A DNA stretch of 64,000 nt, from the NCBI GenBank assembly GCA_964620595.1, contig CAZUHP010000001.1, positions 1 through 64,000 on the forward strand, read 5' to 3'. Below, piece after piece: positions 53,907 to 62,859 of the stretch. Below the pieces are notes generated by a model. It saw nothing but the letters and a program-made list of their open reading frames with translations. It had not been told where the DNA came from and searched no databases. The position numbers and the translations under genes were made by a program. Position 1 is the first letter of the stretch. Every line of letters begins with the position of its first letter. The stretch comes from Desulfocarbo sp964620595. GTDB taxonomy: Bacteria > Desulfobacterota > Desulfarculia > Desulfarculales > Desulfarculaceae.

Positions 53907-55796
53907 ATGGAAAATTGGGAAACCGTAGTGGTCGAAACTGACCTTCTGATCTGCGGCGGCGGCATGAGTGCGTGCGGCTGCGCCGTGGAGGCTGCCTACT
54001 GGGCCAAGAAGAACGGCCTGAAGGTCACCATGGTCGACAAGGCCACCCCCGTGCGCTCCGGCGCCGTGGCCATGGGCCTTTCCGCTATCAACGAGTACAT
54101 CGGCTATGGTGCCGGTGACAACACCCTCGAGGACTACATCCGCTACGTCCGCCAGGACCTGATGGGCATCGCCCGTGACGACCTGGTGTACAACATCGCC
54201 CGCCACGTGGACAGCTCCGTGCACCTGTTCGAGAAGTGGGGCCTGCCGATCTGGACCGACGAGAACGGCAAGTACGTCCGTGAGGGTCGTTGGCAGATCA
54301 TGATCAACGGCGAGTCCTACAAGGTGATCGTGTCCGAGGCCGCCATCAACGCCATGAACGAGGCCGGCTTCGAGATCTACGAGCGCGTGTTCATCATCGG
54401 CCCCATCATGGACGGTGACCGCATTGCTGGCGCCTACGGCTTCAGCACCCGCGAGAACAAGTTCTACGTGTTCAAGGCCAAGGCGGTGTACGCCGGCATG
54501 GGCGGCGCGGTGCACGTGTTCCGTCCCCGGTCCACTGGTGAGGGTCTGGGCCGTTCCTGGTATCCGCCCTTCAACAGCGGCGCCACCACCTACTTCCAGA
54601 TCATGGCCGGTGCCGAGCTGACCTGCCAGGAGATTCGCTTCATCCCCGTGCGCTTCAAGGACGCCTATGGTCCGGTGGGTGCCTGGTTCCTGCTGTTCAA
54701 GAGCCGTGCCACCAGCGCCGAGGGCGGCGAGTACATGGCGGTCCGCAAGGAGGAGCTGGCCAACTGGGCTCCCTACGGCCTGGTGAAGCCGATCCCGGCC
54801 AACCTGCGTAACTACCTGGGCATGCTGGACACCGACGCCGGCCTGGGCCCGCTATACATGGAGACCGCCGAGGCCATCCAGAACCTGGCCAAGCAGTACG
54901 AGGGCGACGAGAAGGCCTTCAAGAAGAAGATGAAGGAGCTCGAGGCCGAGGCTTGGGAGGACTTCCTGGACATGACCGTCAGCCAGTCCATCCTCTGGGC
55001 GGCCAACAACATCTACCCCGAGAAGAGCCGTTCCGAGATCGCGGCCTGTGAGCCCTACTTCATCGGCTCCCACTCCGGTGGTTCCGGTGCCTGGGTCTCC
55101 GGTCCCGAGGACATCGACACTCCCTACAAGTGGGGCGTGGGCGACAAGGTCTACGGCAACATGACCACCGTGACCGGCCTGTTCACCGCGGGTGACGGTT
55201 CCGGCGCCTCCAGCCACAAGTTCTCCTCCGGCTCCCACGCCGAGGGTCGCTGGGCTGGCAAGCAGGCCATCCGCTTCATCCTGGACAACAACGATGCCCC
55301 CAACGTCTCGGACGACACCATCAACGAGCTGAAGGAGAAGACCTTCGCTCCGATGAAGCTGTTCGAACAGTACAAGGGCTTCACCACCGATCCCGACATC
55401 AACCCCAACTACATCCGTCCGATGCAGTTCATGTTCCGCCTGCAGAAGCTGATGGACGAGTACGCGGGCGGCGTGTCGGCGGCCTTCAAGACCTCCAAGT
55501 CCCTGTTGGAGCGCGGCCTGGAGCTCCTGGCCATGCTGAAGGAGGACTCCGAGAAGCTGGCGGCCGAGACTCCCTACGAGCTGGAGCGTGTGTGGGAGAA
55601 CACCCACCGCATGTGGCAGGCTGAGGTGCACGTGCGCACCATCCTGTTCCGCGAGGAGACCCGTTGGCCCGGCTACTACTTCCGCGCCGACACTCCCAAG
55701 ATGGACGAGGACAACTGGCACTGCTTCGTGAACTGCACTTACAAGGACGGTGAGTGGAAGTTCGAGAAGAAGGACGTTGTCAAGCTGATCGACTAG
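53907..55796 (+). CDS. aprA: APS reductase alpha subunit (flavoprotein)
   Basis: 629 residues. FAD-binding motif DLLICGGGMSACGCAVEAAY at the N-terminus; catalytic-region segments include ARHVDSSVHLFEKWGLPIW, AVYAGMGGAVHVFRPRSTGE and GLFTAGDGSGASSHKFSSGS. The ATG at 53907 has GGAGGAGG eight bases upstream. Codon choice in this gene is more uniform than in neighbours, as expected for one of the most abundant proteins in sulfate reducers. It reduces APS to AMP and sulfite in the cytoplasm. Confidence 0.98.
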   Translation: MENWETVVVETDLLICGGGMSACGCAVEAAYWAKKNGLKVTMVDKATPVRSGAVAMGLSAINEYIGYGAGDNTLEDYIRYVRQDLMGIARDDLVYNIARHVDSSVHLFEKWGLPIWTDENGKYVREGRWQIMINGESYKVIVSEAAINAMNEAGFEIYERVFIIGPIMDGDRIAGAYGFSTRENKFYVFKAKAVYAGMGGAVHVFRPRSTGEGLGRSWYPPFNSGATTYFQIMAGAELTCQEIRFIPVRFKDAYGPVGAWFLLFKSRATSAEGGEYMAVRKEELANWAPYGLVKPIPANLRNYLGMLDTDAGLGPLYMETAEAIQNLAKQYEGDEKAFKKKMKELEAEAWEDFLDMTVSQSILWAANNIYPEKSRSEIAACEPYFIGSHSGGSGAWVSGPEDIDTPYKWGVGDKVYGNMTTVTGLFTAGDGSGASSHKFSSGSHAEGRWAGKQAIRFILDNNDAPNVSDDTINELKEKTFAPMKLFEQYKGFTTDPDINPNYIRPMQFMFRLQKLMDEYAGGVSAAFKTSKSLLERGLELLAMLKEDSEKLAAETPYELERVWENTHRMWQAEVHVRTILFREETRWPGYYFRADTPKMDEDNWHCFVNCTYKDGEWKFEKKDVVKLID

Positions 55797-55817
55797 CCCC
55801 ATGGCTTAGTGCATCGC

Positions 55818-55851
55818 AACTCCAGGCGCCTTTTGGCGCCTGGAGTTTTTT
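55818..55851 (+). terminator. Strong intrinsic terminator after aprBA
   Basis: A perfect 13-bp inverted repeat (AACTCCAGGCGCC / GGCGCCTGGAGTT, 55818-55830 and 55835-55847) has loop TTTT and is followed by further T. qmoAB therefore likely has its own promoter. Confidence 0.95.
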
Positions 55852-55853
55852 GC

Positions 55854-55891
55854 CCGCCCCGGTGGTGGGGGTGTTTTCACCACCGGGGCGG
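55854..55891 (+). repeat. 14-bp perfect inverted repeat without T tail
   Basis: CCGCCCCGGTGGTG (55854-55867) and CACCACCGGGGCGG (55878-55891) form a perfect stem with a 10-base loop, only three bases after the aprA terminator. It has no T run on either strand, so it may be a protein-binding or RNA-stability element rather than a terminator. Confidence 0.75.
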
Positions 55892-55982
55892 ACAAAAGAC
55901 CCCGGCCTCCGGCGCCTGCCCGCTGCCTGGGCCCGGGTCCGGGAAGTTGCGGATTTTTGGGCGGCTTTGTTCCGGCTTTTGC

Positions 55983-56011
55983 TGGACTGGCTGGGCCCAT
56001 ATGTGTATATT
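55983..56011 (+). promoter_or_regulatory. Possible promoter of qmoAB
   Basis: TGGACT (55983-55988), 17-base spacer, TATATT (56006-56011) in an AT-richer island ~160 bases upstream of qmoA. It gives qmoAB a transcription start separate from aprBA. Confidence 0.5.
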
Positions 56012-56174
56012 GTGGTGCGTGTCGTGGGCCCGGCCCAGGCGGGGCGCGCGGCACCGATCCATCCGGTCTGAGTCCTCATTGATTCCTGACGGCTTCGGCG
56101 GGCTTCACCCGGCGAAAGCGGCGGGAGGGACGGGCCTATGAGGGGCGCGAAAGAACTACCGCGGAGGTGAGTAG

Positions 56175-57419
56175 ATGACCGATCAGGACAAGAAAATCTT
56201 GGTGGTGGGCGGGGGCGTATCCGGCCTCACCGCCGCCTTGGAGGCCGCGGAGGCGGGCTATGAAGTGGTCTTGGTGGAGCGCAACCCCTACCTGGGCGGC
56301 CGCGTGGCCCAGCTCCATCATTATTTCCCCAAGCTCTGCCCGCCCTACTGCGGTTTGGAGATCAACTTCAGGCGCATCAAGGCCAACCCCCGGCTCGAGG
56401 TGCTGACCATGGCCGAGGTGAGCGCCATCAAGGGCGAGCCCGGCAACTACACGGTGACCATCAAGCAGCGGCCGCGCTTTGTCAACGAGAAGTGCACCGC
56501 CTGCAACAAGTGCTCGGAAGCGGTTTCGGCCACCATCAAGAACCCCTTCAACTACGGGTTGGACGAGATCAAGGCGGCCTATCTGCCCCACGAGCTCTGC
56601 TACCCCTACCGCTACGTGATCGATCCTTCCATCGTGGGCACCGAGGAGGGCCAGAAGGCGGCCGACGCCTGCCCCTACGACGCGGTGGACCTGGACGATA
56701 AGGAGAAGGAGATCACCCTGGAGGTGGCGTCGGTGGTGTGGGCCACGGGCTGGCAGCCCTATGATCCCCTCAAGCTGGAAACCTACAACTTCGACCAGAG
56801 CCCGGACATCCTGACCAACGTGCAGTTCGAGCGCCTGGCGGCCATCAACGGTCCCACCCACGGCAAGCTGCTCAAGCCTTCCAACGGCGAGCCGCCCAAG
56901 AGCGTGGCCTTCATCCAGTGCGCCGGCAGCCGGGACGAGAACCACCTGCCCTTCTGCTCCACGGTCTGCTGTCTGGCCTCCTTGAAGCAGGCCACCTACG
57001 TGCGGGAGCAGTGCCCGGAGGCCGAGGTGACCATCTACTTCATCGACATCCGGGCCATGGCCCGCAACGAGGACTTCTACAGCAAGGTCAAGGCCGATGA
57101 GGGCGTGAAGTTCGTGAAATCCAAGATCGCCCGTATCGAGACCGAGGGCGGCAAGCTGGTGCTGGAGGGCGAGAACACCGCCACCGGCGCCAAGTTCAAG
57201 GCTGAGCACGACCTGGTGGTCCTGGCCACGGGCATGCAGCCCAACACCGCCGAAAACAAGATTCCGGCTGACATCGCCTACGACGACTACGGCTTCCCCA
57301 TCTCCACCGCGGGCATCATCGCGTGCGGAACGGTACGTTCTCCCATGGAGGTGGCTAACGCCACTCAGGACGCCACCGGGGCGGCCCTCAAGGCGATTCA
57401 GACGTCGGTGAGGAGGTAG
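56175..57419 (+). CDS. qmoA: Quinone-interacting oxidoreductase subunit QmoA
   Basis: 414-residue HdrA-like flavoprotein. FAD motif ILVVGGGVSGLTAALEAAEA starts near residue 8. A cysteine-rich segment (KLCPPYCGLEIN, then CTACNKCSEA) and a second nucleotide-binding half with SVAFIQCAGSRDENHLPFCS and LVVLATGMQPN follow. Soluble subunit of the Qmo complex that mediates electron flow between menaquinol and APS reductase. GGAGG lies before the ATG. qmoB follows after five bases. Confidence 0.96.
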   Translation: MTDQDKKILVVGGGVSGLTAALEAAEAGYEVVLVERNPYLGGRVAQLHHYFPKLCPPYCGLEINFRRIKANPRLEVLTMAEVSAIKGEPGNYTVTIKQRPRFVNEKCTACNKCSEAVSATIKNPFNYGLDEIKAAYLPHELCYPYRYVIDPSIVGTEEGQKAADACPYDAVDLDDKEKEITLEVASVVWATGWQPYDPLKLETYNFDQSPDILTNVQFERLAAINGPTHGKLLKPSNGEPPKSVAFIQCAGSRDENHLPFCSTVCCLASLKQATYVREQCPEAEVTIYFIDIRAMARNEDFYSKVKADEGVKFVKSKIARIETEGGKLVLEGENTATGAKFKAEHDLVVLATGMQPNTAENKIPADIAYDDYGFPISTAGIIACGTVRSPMEVANATQDATGAALKAIQTSVRR

Positions 57420-57424
57420 CGATA

Positions 57425-59647
57425 ATGGACAAGAAAATGATTTGTTATCTCTGCAAGGGCTGCGACCTGGGCGACGCCCTGAACTTCGAGGGCCTCACCG
57501 AAGCCGTAAACGAGGCCGGCATCAGCGAGGTGAAAGAGCACGAGGCCCTGTGCTCTCCCGAGGGCCTGGACATGATCCAGGCCGACGTGGAAGGCGGCGC
57601 CACCCACATCCTCATCGGCGCCTGCTCCGGCCGGGTCAAGACCAAGGAGTTCTCCTTCCCCGGCGTGGTGGTGGAGCGCGTGCCCCTGCGCGAGTTCGCG
57701 GTGTGGGCCACCGAACCCACCTATGAAGGCGAGGAGGAGGAGGGCATCTGCCGCCAGGAGTCCGGCGAGGACTACCTGCGCATCGGCGTGGCCAAGCTGG
57801 ACAAGTGCGAGCTGCCCGAGCCCTACCAGGTCGAGGGCGACATCTACAAGACCGTGCTGGTGGTGGGCGGCGGCCCCGCCGGCATGAGCGCGGCCCTGGA
57901 GGCCGCCAAGGCCGGCAGCCAGGTGGTCCTGGTGGAGAAGGAGGCCCAGTTGGGCGGCTTCCTGGCCAAGATGGCCAGGCGCGCCCCCGAGAACCCGCCC
58001 TACACCGACCTGGAGGAGGTGGGCCTGGACAAGCTCATCGCCGAGGTCGAGGCCGAGGGCAACATCAAGGTCTACACCGGCACCACCGTGGCCAAGACCG
58101 AGGGCATGCCGGGCAACTTCGATGTGGAGCTGTCCAATGGCGAGAGCGTCAAGATCGGCGCCATCGTCCAGGCCACCGGCTGGGTCCCCTATGAGAAGGA
58201 GAACCTCAAGGACGATCTTTCCTCCGACCTCGATGGCGTGATAACCAACGTGGAGATGGAGGAAAAGGCCAAGGCGGGCGACCTGGGCGGCTTGAACGCG
58301 GTGGCCTTCATCCAGTGCGCCGGCAGCCGCGACGAGAACCACCTGCCCTACTGCTCGGCCTTCTGCTGCACGGTGTCCTGCAAGCAGGCCATCATGGTCA
58401 AGGAGGCCAACCCCGAGGCCGCGGTCTACCTGATCTACAAGGACCTGCGCACCCCGGGCCAGAGCGAGGAGGTCTACCGCGAGGCCCAGCGCAAGGGCGT
58501 CATCTTCATCCGCCGGGACGAGGACTACCCCAAGATTTCCGAGAGCGGCGGCAAGCTCAGCCTGGTCACCAAGGACGTGCTCCTGGACGACGAGGTGGAG
58601 ATCGACGAGCTGGACCTGGTGGTCCTGGCCACCGGCATGAAGACCATGAACCCCAAGGTGGTGGACCCGCCCTTGATCCCCTTCGACATGCCCGACGAGG
58701 AGGGCAAGAAGCTGACCAAGGAGGCCCTGGCCCAGTGCGAGGACTGGTCCATCCTCAATCTCCAGTACCGCCAGGGGCCCAACCTGCCCACCCTGAAGTA
58801 CTCCATGCCGGACAGCCACTTCATCTGCTTCCCCTATGAGAGCCGGCGCACCGGCATCTACGCGGTGGGCACGGTGCGCAAGCCCATGCGCTTGACCCAG
58901 GCCATGGACGACGGCGTGGGCGGCGCCCTCAAGGCCATCCAGGCCATCCGGGCCGCCGAGGTGGGCTGCGCGGTGCACCCCCGCTCGGGCGACGAGTCCT
59001 ATCCCGAGTTCGCCATGCAGCGCTGCACCCAGTGTAAACGCTGCACCGAGGAGTGCCCCTTCGGCGCCATCAACGAGGACGAGAAGGCCAACCCGCTGCC
59101 CAACATCACCCGCTGCCGCCGCTGCGGCACCTGCATGGGCGCCTGCCCGGAGCGCATCATCTCCTTCAAGAACTACTCGGTGGATATGATCGGCTCCATG
59201 ATCAAGTCCATCTCCATCCCCGAGGAGGACGAGGAGCGGCCCCGGGTCATCTGCCTGGTGTGCGAGAACGATGCCCTGCCCGCCCTGGACATGGCTGCCC
59301 GCCGCGGCCTGAAGTGGAACCCCTATGTCCGCTTCATCCCGGTGCGCTGCCTGGGCTCGGTGAACCTGGTGTGGATCGCCGACGCCCTCTCCAAGGGCGT
59401 GGACGGCGTGATGCTCTTCGGCTGCAAGCGCGGCGAGGACTACCAGTGCCACTTCGTGCGCGGCTCCGAGCTGGCCAACGTACGTATGTCCAAGATCTCG
59501 GAAACCTTGCAGCGCCTGGCCCTGGAGGCCGAGCGGGTGCGGGTGGAAGAGGTGGCCATCAACGAGCTGGAGAAGATACCCTCCTTCATCAATGAGTTCA
59601 TGGAGACCATTGACGAGGTGGGCATGAACCCCTTCAAGGGCTTCTAG
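57425..59647 (+). CDS. qmoB: Quinone-interacting oxidoreductase subunit QmoB
   Basis: 740 residues. An N-terminal HdrA-like portion begins CYLCKGCDLGDAL; the FAD motif VLVVGGGPAGMSAALEAAKA lies near residue 145. Two ferredoxin clusters follow (CTQCKRCTEECPFGAI and CRRCGTCMGACPERII, residues ~530-570). A C-terminal MvhD-like domain has VRCLGSVNLVWIADALSKGV and LFGCKRGEDYQCHF. It fuses functions encoded separately in methanogen HdrA/MvhD and takes part in electron transfer, possibly electron confurcation, to AprBA. Confidence 0.96.
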   Translation: MDKKMICYLCKGCDLGDALNFEGLTEAVNEAGISEVKEHEALCSPEGLDMIQADVEGGATHILIGACSGRVKTKEFSFPGVVVERVPLREFAVWATEPTYEGEEEEGICRQESGEDYLRIGVAKLDKCELPEPYQVEGDIYKTVLVVGGGPAGMSAALEAAKAGSQVVLVEKEAQLGGFLAKMARRAPENPPYTDLEEVGLDKLIAEVEAEGNIKVYTGTTVAKTEGMPGNFDVELSNGESVKIGAIVQATGWVPYEKENLKDDLSSDLDGVITNVEMEEKAKAGDLGGLNAVAFIQCAGSRDENHLPYCSAFCCTVSCKQAIMVKEANPEAAVYLIYKDLRTPGQSEEVYREAQRKGVIFIRRDEDYPKISESGGKLSLVTKDVLLDDEVEIDELDLVVLATGMKTMNPKVVDPPLIPFDMPDEEGKKLTKEALAQCEDWSILNLQYRQGPNLPTLKYSMPDSHFICFPYESRRTGIYAVGTVRKPMRLTQAMDDGVGGALKAIQAIRAAEVGCAVHPRSGDESYPEFAMQRCTQCKRCTEECPFGAINEDEKANPLPNITRCRRCGTCMGACPERIISFKNYSVDMIGSMIKSISIPEEDEERPRVICLVCENDALPALDMAARRGLKWNPYVRFIPVRCLGSVNLVWIADALSKGVDGVMLFGCKRGEDYQCHFVRGSELANVRMSKISETLQRLALEAERVRVEEVAINELEKIPSFINEFMETIDEVGMNPFKGF

Positions 59648-59661
59648 AGGCCGACAAGATA

Positions 59662-59694
59662 CGGGGGCCGTCCCCAGGGGCGGCCCCCGCTTTA
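59662..59694 (+). terminator. Hairpin terminator after qmoAB
   Basis: CGGGGGCCG (59662-59670) pairs with CGGCCCCCG (59681-59689), extendable inward through CCCC/GGGG, followed by CTTTAT. It lies 15 bases after the qmoB stop, so qmoC is not cotranscribed from this end. Confidence 0.75.
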
Positions 59695-59774
59695 TCGACA
59701 GGGATATCGGCTGCTTGCATCCGGGCCGCCGCGAGAGGGGTCCTGGAGGGGCGGCCGCCTGTGTTCTGTATGCG

Positions 59775-59802
59775 TTGCAGGGCCGCCAGGGGTGATTAGA
59801 AT
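59775..59802 (+). promoter_or_regulatory. Promoter of the zinc-ribbon/SEC-C gene pair
   Basis: TTGCAG (59775-59780), 16-base spacer, TAGAAT (59797-59802), about 80 bases before the next start codon. Confidence 0.55.
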
Positions 59803-59884
59803 ATAGGCAGAAACTTCGTGCCTGGCCGCCTGAGCGACCAGCCCGGGTGCCAGGCTATTTTTGCACTATCTAGCGGAGGCTGAC

Positions 59885-60154
59885 ATGTCCGAGCAGGACA
59901 AGACCATCTGCCCCTACTGCGGCAAAAAGATGAGCAAGTGGGAAGGGCCCGCCACCCATAGTTGGGGCAGCGGGTACCAGTATATCTGTTTCAACGACGA
60001 GTGCGGCTACTACAAGCGGGGCTGGGACCACACCTTCCGGCGCATCGGCATCAAGGCCAGCTACCGCCACCGTTATGACCCCGCCACCGGCCAGACCGGT
60101 CCCTTCCCGGTGAGTTCCGAGGTCGCCGGCAAGGACGGCATCATAGCAGAGTAG
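59885..60154 (+). CDS. Small zinc-ribbon protein of unknown function
   Basis: 89 residues. It opens with CPYCGKKMSKWEGPATHSWG, then YQYICFNDECGYYKRGWDH, giving a CxxC...CxxxxC zinc-ribbon pattern. The C-terminal half is rich in Tyr, His and Gly (SYRHRYDPATGQTGP). Similar short proteins are common near aprBA/qmoABC in sulfate reducers, but I cannot assign a role. The start at 59885 fits a GAGG-like site; a longer upstream frame is unsupported. Confidence 0.75.
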   Translation: MSEQDKTICPYCGKKMSKWEGPATHSWGSGYQYICFNDECGYYKRGWDHTFRRIGIKASYRHRYDPATGQTGPFPVSSEVAGKDGIIAE

Positions 60155-60194
60155 ACCCAAAACCCGGGGCCGGCCCTGGCCGGGAAAGAACGCC

Positions 60195-60980
<786 letters not shown>

Positions 60981-61022
60981 AGTCCCGGCCTGTTGCGGCC
61001 TTCCCGGCTAGTCCCTGGGCAA

Positions 61023-61107
61023 CCCCGGCGCAGGCGGCGGCCGGGGCCGACGAGGGCGAGAAGTCGGTGATCGTTCAGGACAGCCCCGGCGCAGGCAGCG
61101 GCCGGGG
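61023..61107 (+). repeat. Direct pair of hairpin-forming repeats
   Basis: A 24-base element, CCCCGGCGCAGGCGGCGGCC with a final GGGG, occurs at 61023-61046 and again (one mismatch) at 61084-61107. Each copy can fold into a CCCCGGC/GCCGGGG stem. They lie between the SEC-C stop and the sucC terminator, and no gene is visible there. Confidence 0.65.
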
Positions 61108-61169
61108 ATTCTGCTTGGTTGCCACGATTTCCTGCCTGCGGTGGGGTTTTCCGCCTCCTCCCGAAGGCT

Positions 61170-61250
61170 CCTCTGAGCGCCCCTGAGCGCCCCCCTGAGC
61201 GCCCCCCCGAACGCCCCCCCGACGCCCCCGAACGCCCGCCCCTGCGGCCG
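61170..61250 (-). repeat. C-rich simple repeat tract (G-rich on minus strand)
   Basis: Plus-strand CCCCTGAGCGCCCCCCTGAGCG changes to CCCCCCGAACGCCCCC-type units. On the minus strand this reads like the GGGGCG-type tracts elsewhere in the window. Confidence 0.7.
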
Positions 61251-61276
61251 GTAGGCCGGGGCGTCCCCTTGAACGG

Positions 61277-61315
61277 CGAACCGCGGTGCCCCCCAGCCAG
61301 GGGGACCGCGGTTCG
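61277..61315 (-). terminator. Hairpin downstream of sucC
   Basis: CGAACCGCGGT (61277-61287) and ACCGCGGTTCG (61305-61315) are perfect inverted repeats, 29 bases after the sucC stop; an inner CCCCC/GGGGG pair extends the stem. No T run follows on the minus strand, so Rho-independent termination is uncertain. Confidence 0.5.
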
Positions 61316-61343
61316 ATGTTGGCTGGTTTGTCGGGGTTGACGG

Positions 61344-62510
61344 CTAGGCGGCCTGGACCACCTGGGCTATCTTGGCTGCGGCCTCGCTCATGGAAGCGGC
61401 CACCTCGAAATCCAGTCCGCTGCTGGCCAGGATCTGGCGGCCTTCCTCCACGTTGGTGCCCTCCAGGCGCACCACCAGGGGCACCCGCAGCTTCACCTTC
61501 TTGGCCGCGCCCACCACGCCGCTGGCCAGCACGTCGCAGCGCAGGATGCCGCCGAAGATGTTGATCAGGATGGCCTTCACGTTGGGGTCGCCCAGGATTA
61601 TCTCGAAGCCGTGGGCCACCATCTCCTCCGAGGCGCCGCCGCCCACGTCCAGGAAATTGGCCGGCTCGGCCCCGGCCAGCTTGATCACGTCCATGGTGGC
61701 CATTGCCAGGCCGGCGCCGTTGACCATGGTGCCCACGTTGCCGCCCAGGCGGATGTAGTTCAGGCCGTATATCTGGGCCCGCCGCTCCAGGGGGTCGGTT
61801 TCCTCGGGGTCTTCCAGGCCGGCGATATCCGGGTGGCGCTGCAAGGCGCTGTCGTCGAAGTTGATCTTGGCGTCCAGGGCGATGAGCCCGCCCTCGCTGG
61901 TGACCACCAGGGGGTTCACCTCCACCAGGGAGGCGTCCTTTTCCCAGGCCAGGCGCGCCAGGCCCTTCATGAGCCCCACTCCCTGGCGCAGGCCCGGTCC
62001 CTCCACCCCGCAGGCGAACAGGAGCTTGCGGGCCTGGAAGTCCCACAAGGGCTGGCCGGGCTGGATCTGGGTGGTGAATATCTGCTCCGGCGTGTTGGCG
62101 GCCACCTCCTCGATGTCCATGCCGCCGGCGGGCGAGGCCATGAGGGTGTAGCATTCCTGGGCCCGGTCCAGCACCACGGCCAGGTACAGCTCGCGGGCGA
62201 TATCAGTGGCCTTTTCCACCCATACCTTGCGCACCAGCTTGCCCTCGGGGCCGGTCTGGTGGGTCACCAGGCTCATGCCCAGGATATCCTTGGCCGCCCG
62301 GCCCGCGGCCTCGGCGCCGGTCACCAGCTTCACGCCGCCGGCCTTGCCCCGGCCGCCGGCATGCACCTGGGCCTTGACCACAAAGGCATCGCCGCCCAGC
62401 TCCCGGGCCGCTTGCTCGGCCTCGGCCTGGGTGGTGGCCAGGCGCCCGTCGGGCACCGGGATTCCGTATTGCTTGAAAAGGCCCTTGGCCTGGTATTCGT
62501 GCACGTTCAT
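61344..62510 (-). CDS. sucC: Succinyl-CoA synthetase (ADP-forming) beta subunit
   Basis: 388 residues. ATP-grasp N-terminus (NVHEYQAKGLFKQYGIPVPD), Mg/nucleotide-binding VKAQVHAGGRGKAGGVKLV, EVNPLVVTSEGGLIALDAK, RLGGNVGTMVNGAGLAMATMD and the succinate/CoA region NFLDVGGGASEEMV and INIFGGILRCDVLASGVV. With SucD it makes succinyl-CoA or ATP plus succinate. The usual partner sucD is not adjacent: nothing follows on the minus strand. The ATG at 62510 has AAAGGAG eight bases upstream. The gene splits qmoAB from the qmoC-like gene. Confidence 0.96.
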   Translation of the reverse strand: MNVHEYQAKGLFKQYGIPVPDGRLATTQAEAEQAARELGGDAFVVKAQVHAGGRGKAGGVKLVTGAEAAGRAAKDILGMSLVTHQTGPEGKLVRKVWVEKATDIARELYLAVVLDRAQECYTLMASPAGGMDIEEVAANTPEQIFTTQIQPGQPLWDFQARKLLFACGVEGPGLRQGVGLMKGLARLAWEKDASLVEVNPLVVTSEGGLIALDAKINFDDSALQRHPDIAGLEDPEETDPLERRAQIYGLNYIRLGGNVGTMVNGAGLAMATMDVIKLAGAEPANFLDVGGGASEEMVAHGFEIILGDPNVKAILINIFGGILRCDVLASGVVGAAKKVKLRVPLVVRLEGTNVEEGRQILASSGLDFEVAASMSEAAAKIAQVVQAA

Positions 62511-62720
62511 GAGGGTGGCTCCTTTGCTCTGGTCAGCCGAATCCACTAGGTGAGGGCAAGTCTATACCGGCTCCGGCCAGGGCCGCAAGCCCCCAGGGGC
62601 TGGGGAGCGGTTTTTGCTGAAGCGGCCTCACTTTATGCTGGCCTTGGGGGCCTGATTTGTGATAGAAGGCACGTGCAAGCTTCGCATGGGACCGGCCAGG
62701 GGGCCGGCACACGGAAAAGC

Positions 62721-62749
62721 TTGATTATCCAAGTGTAAAAACGTATAAA
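62721..62749 (+). promoter_or_regulatory. Promoter of the qmoC-like gene
   Basis: TTGATT (62721-62726), 17-base spacer, TATAAA (62744-62749), in a locally AT-rich region. It would start a ~100-base leader before the qmoC-like start codon. Confidence 0.7.
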
Positions 62750-62763
62750 GGGCGTATTGCAAT

Positions 62764-62798
62764 TCAAGGGCCTCCTGGTGAAAACCAGGGAGCCTTGA
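62764..62798 (+). promoter_or_regulatory. Structured leader hairpin with GAAA tetraloop
   Basis: TCAAGG (62764-62769) pairs with CCTTGA (62793-62798), and inside it CCTGGT (62774-62779) pairs with ACCAGG (62784-62789) capped by GAAA. It lies in the transcribed leader upstream of the qmoC-like gene, followed by a small CCCCC/GGGGG hairpin. No known riboswitch class is recognised. Confidence 0.55.
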
Positions 62799-62859
62799 GG
62801 TAGTTGGGCAACCCCCCGGCCGGGCGGGGGTATTCACCGAGATGTGAGGAGAAGTGGGT

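Noticed and set aside
61075..62154. 359-codon frame overlapping sucC
   Set aside because: It is Gly/Arg/Pro-rich shadow of sucC in another frame.
62800..62859. Known riboswitch upstream of the qmoC-like gene
   Set aside because: I compared the leader with the c-di-GMP, SAM and SAH riboswitch patterns and none fits; only simple hairpins are supported.
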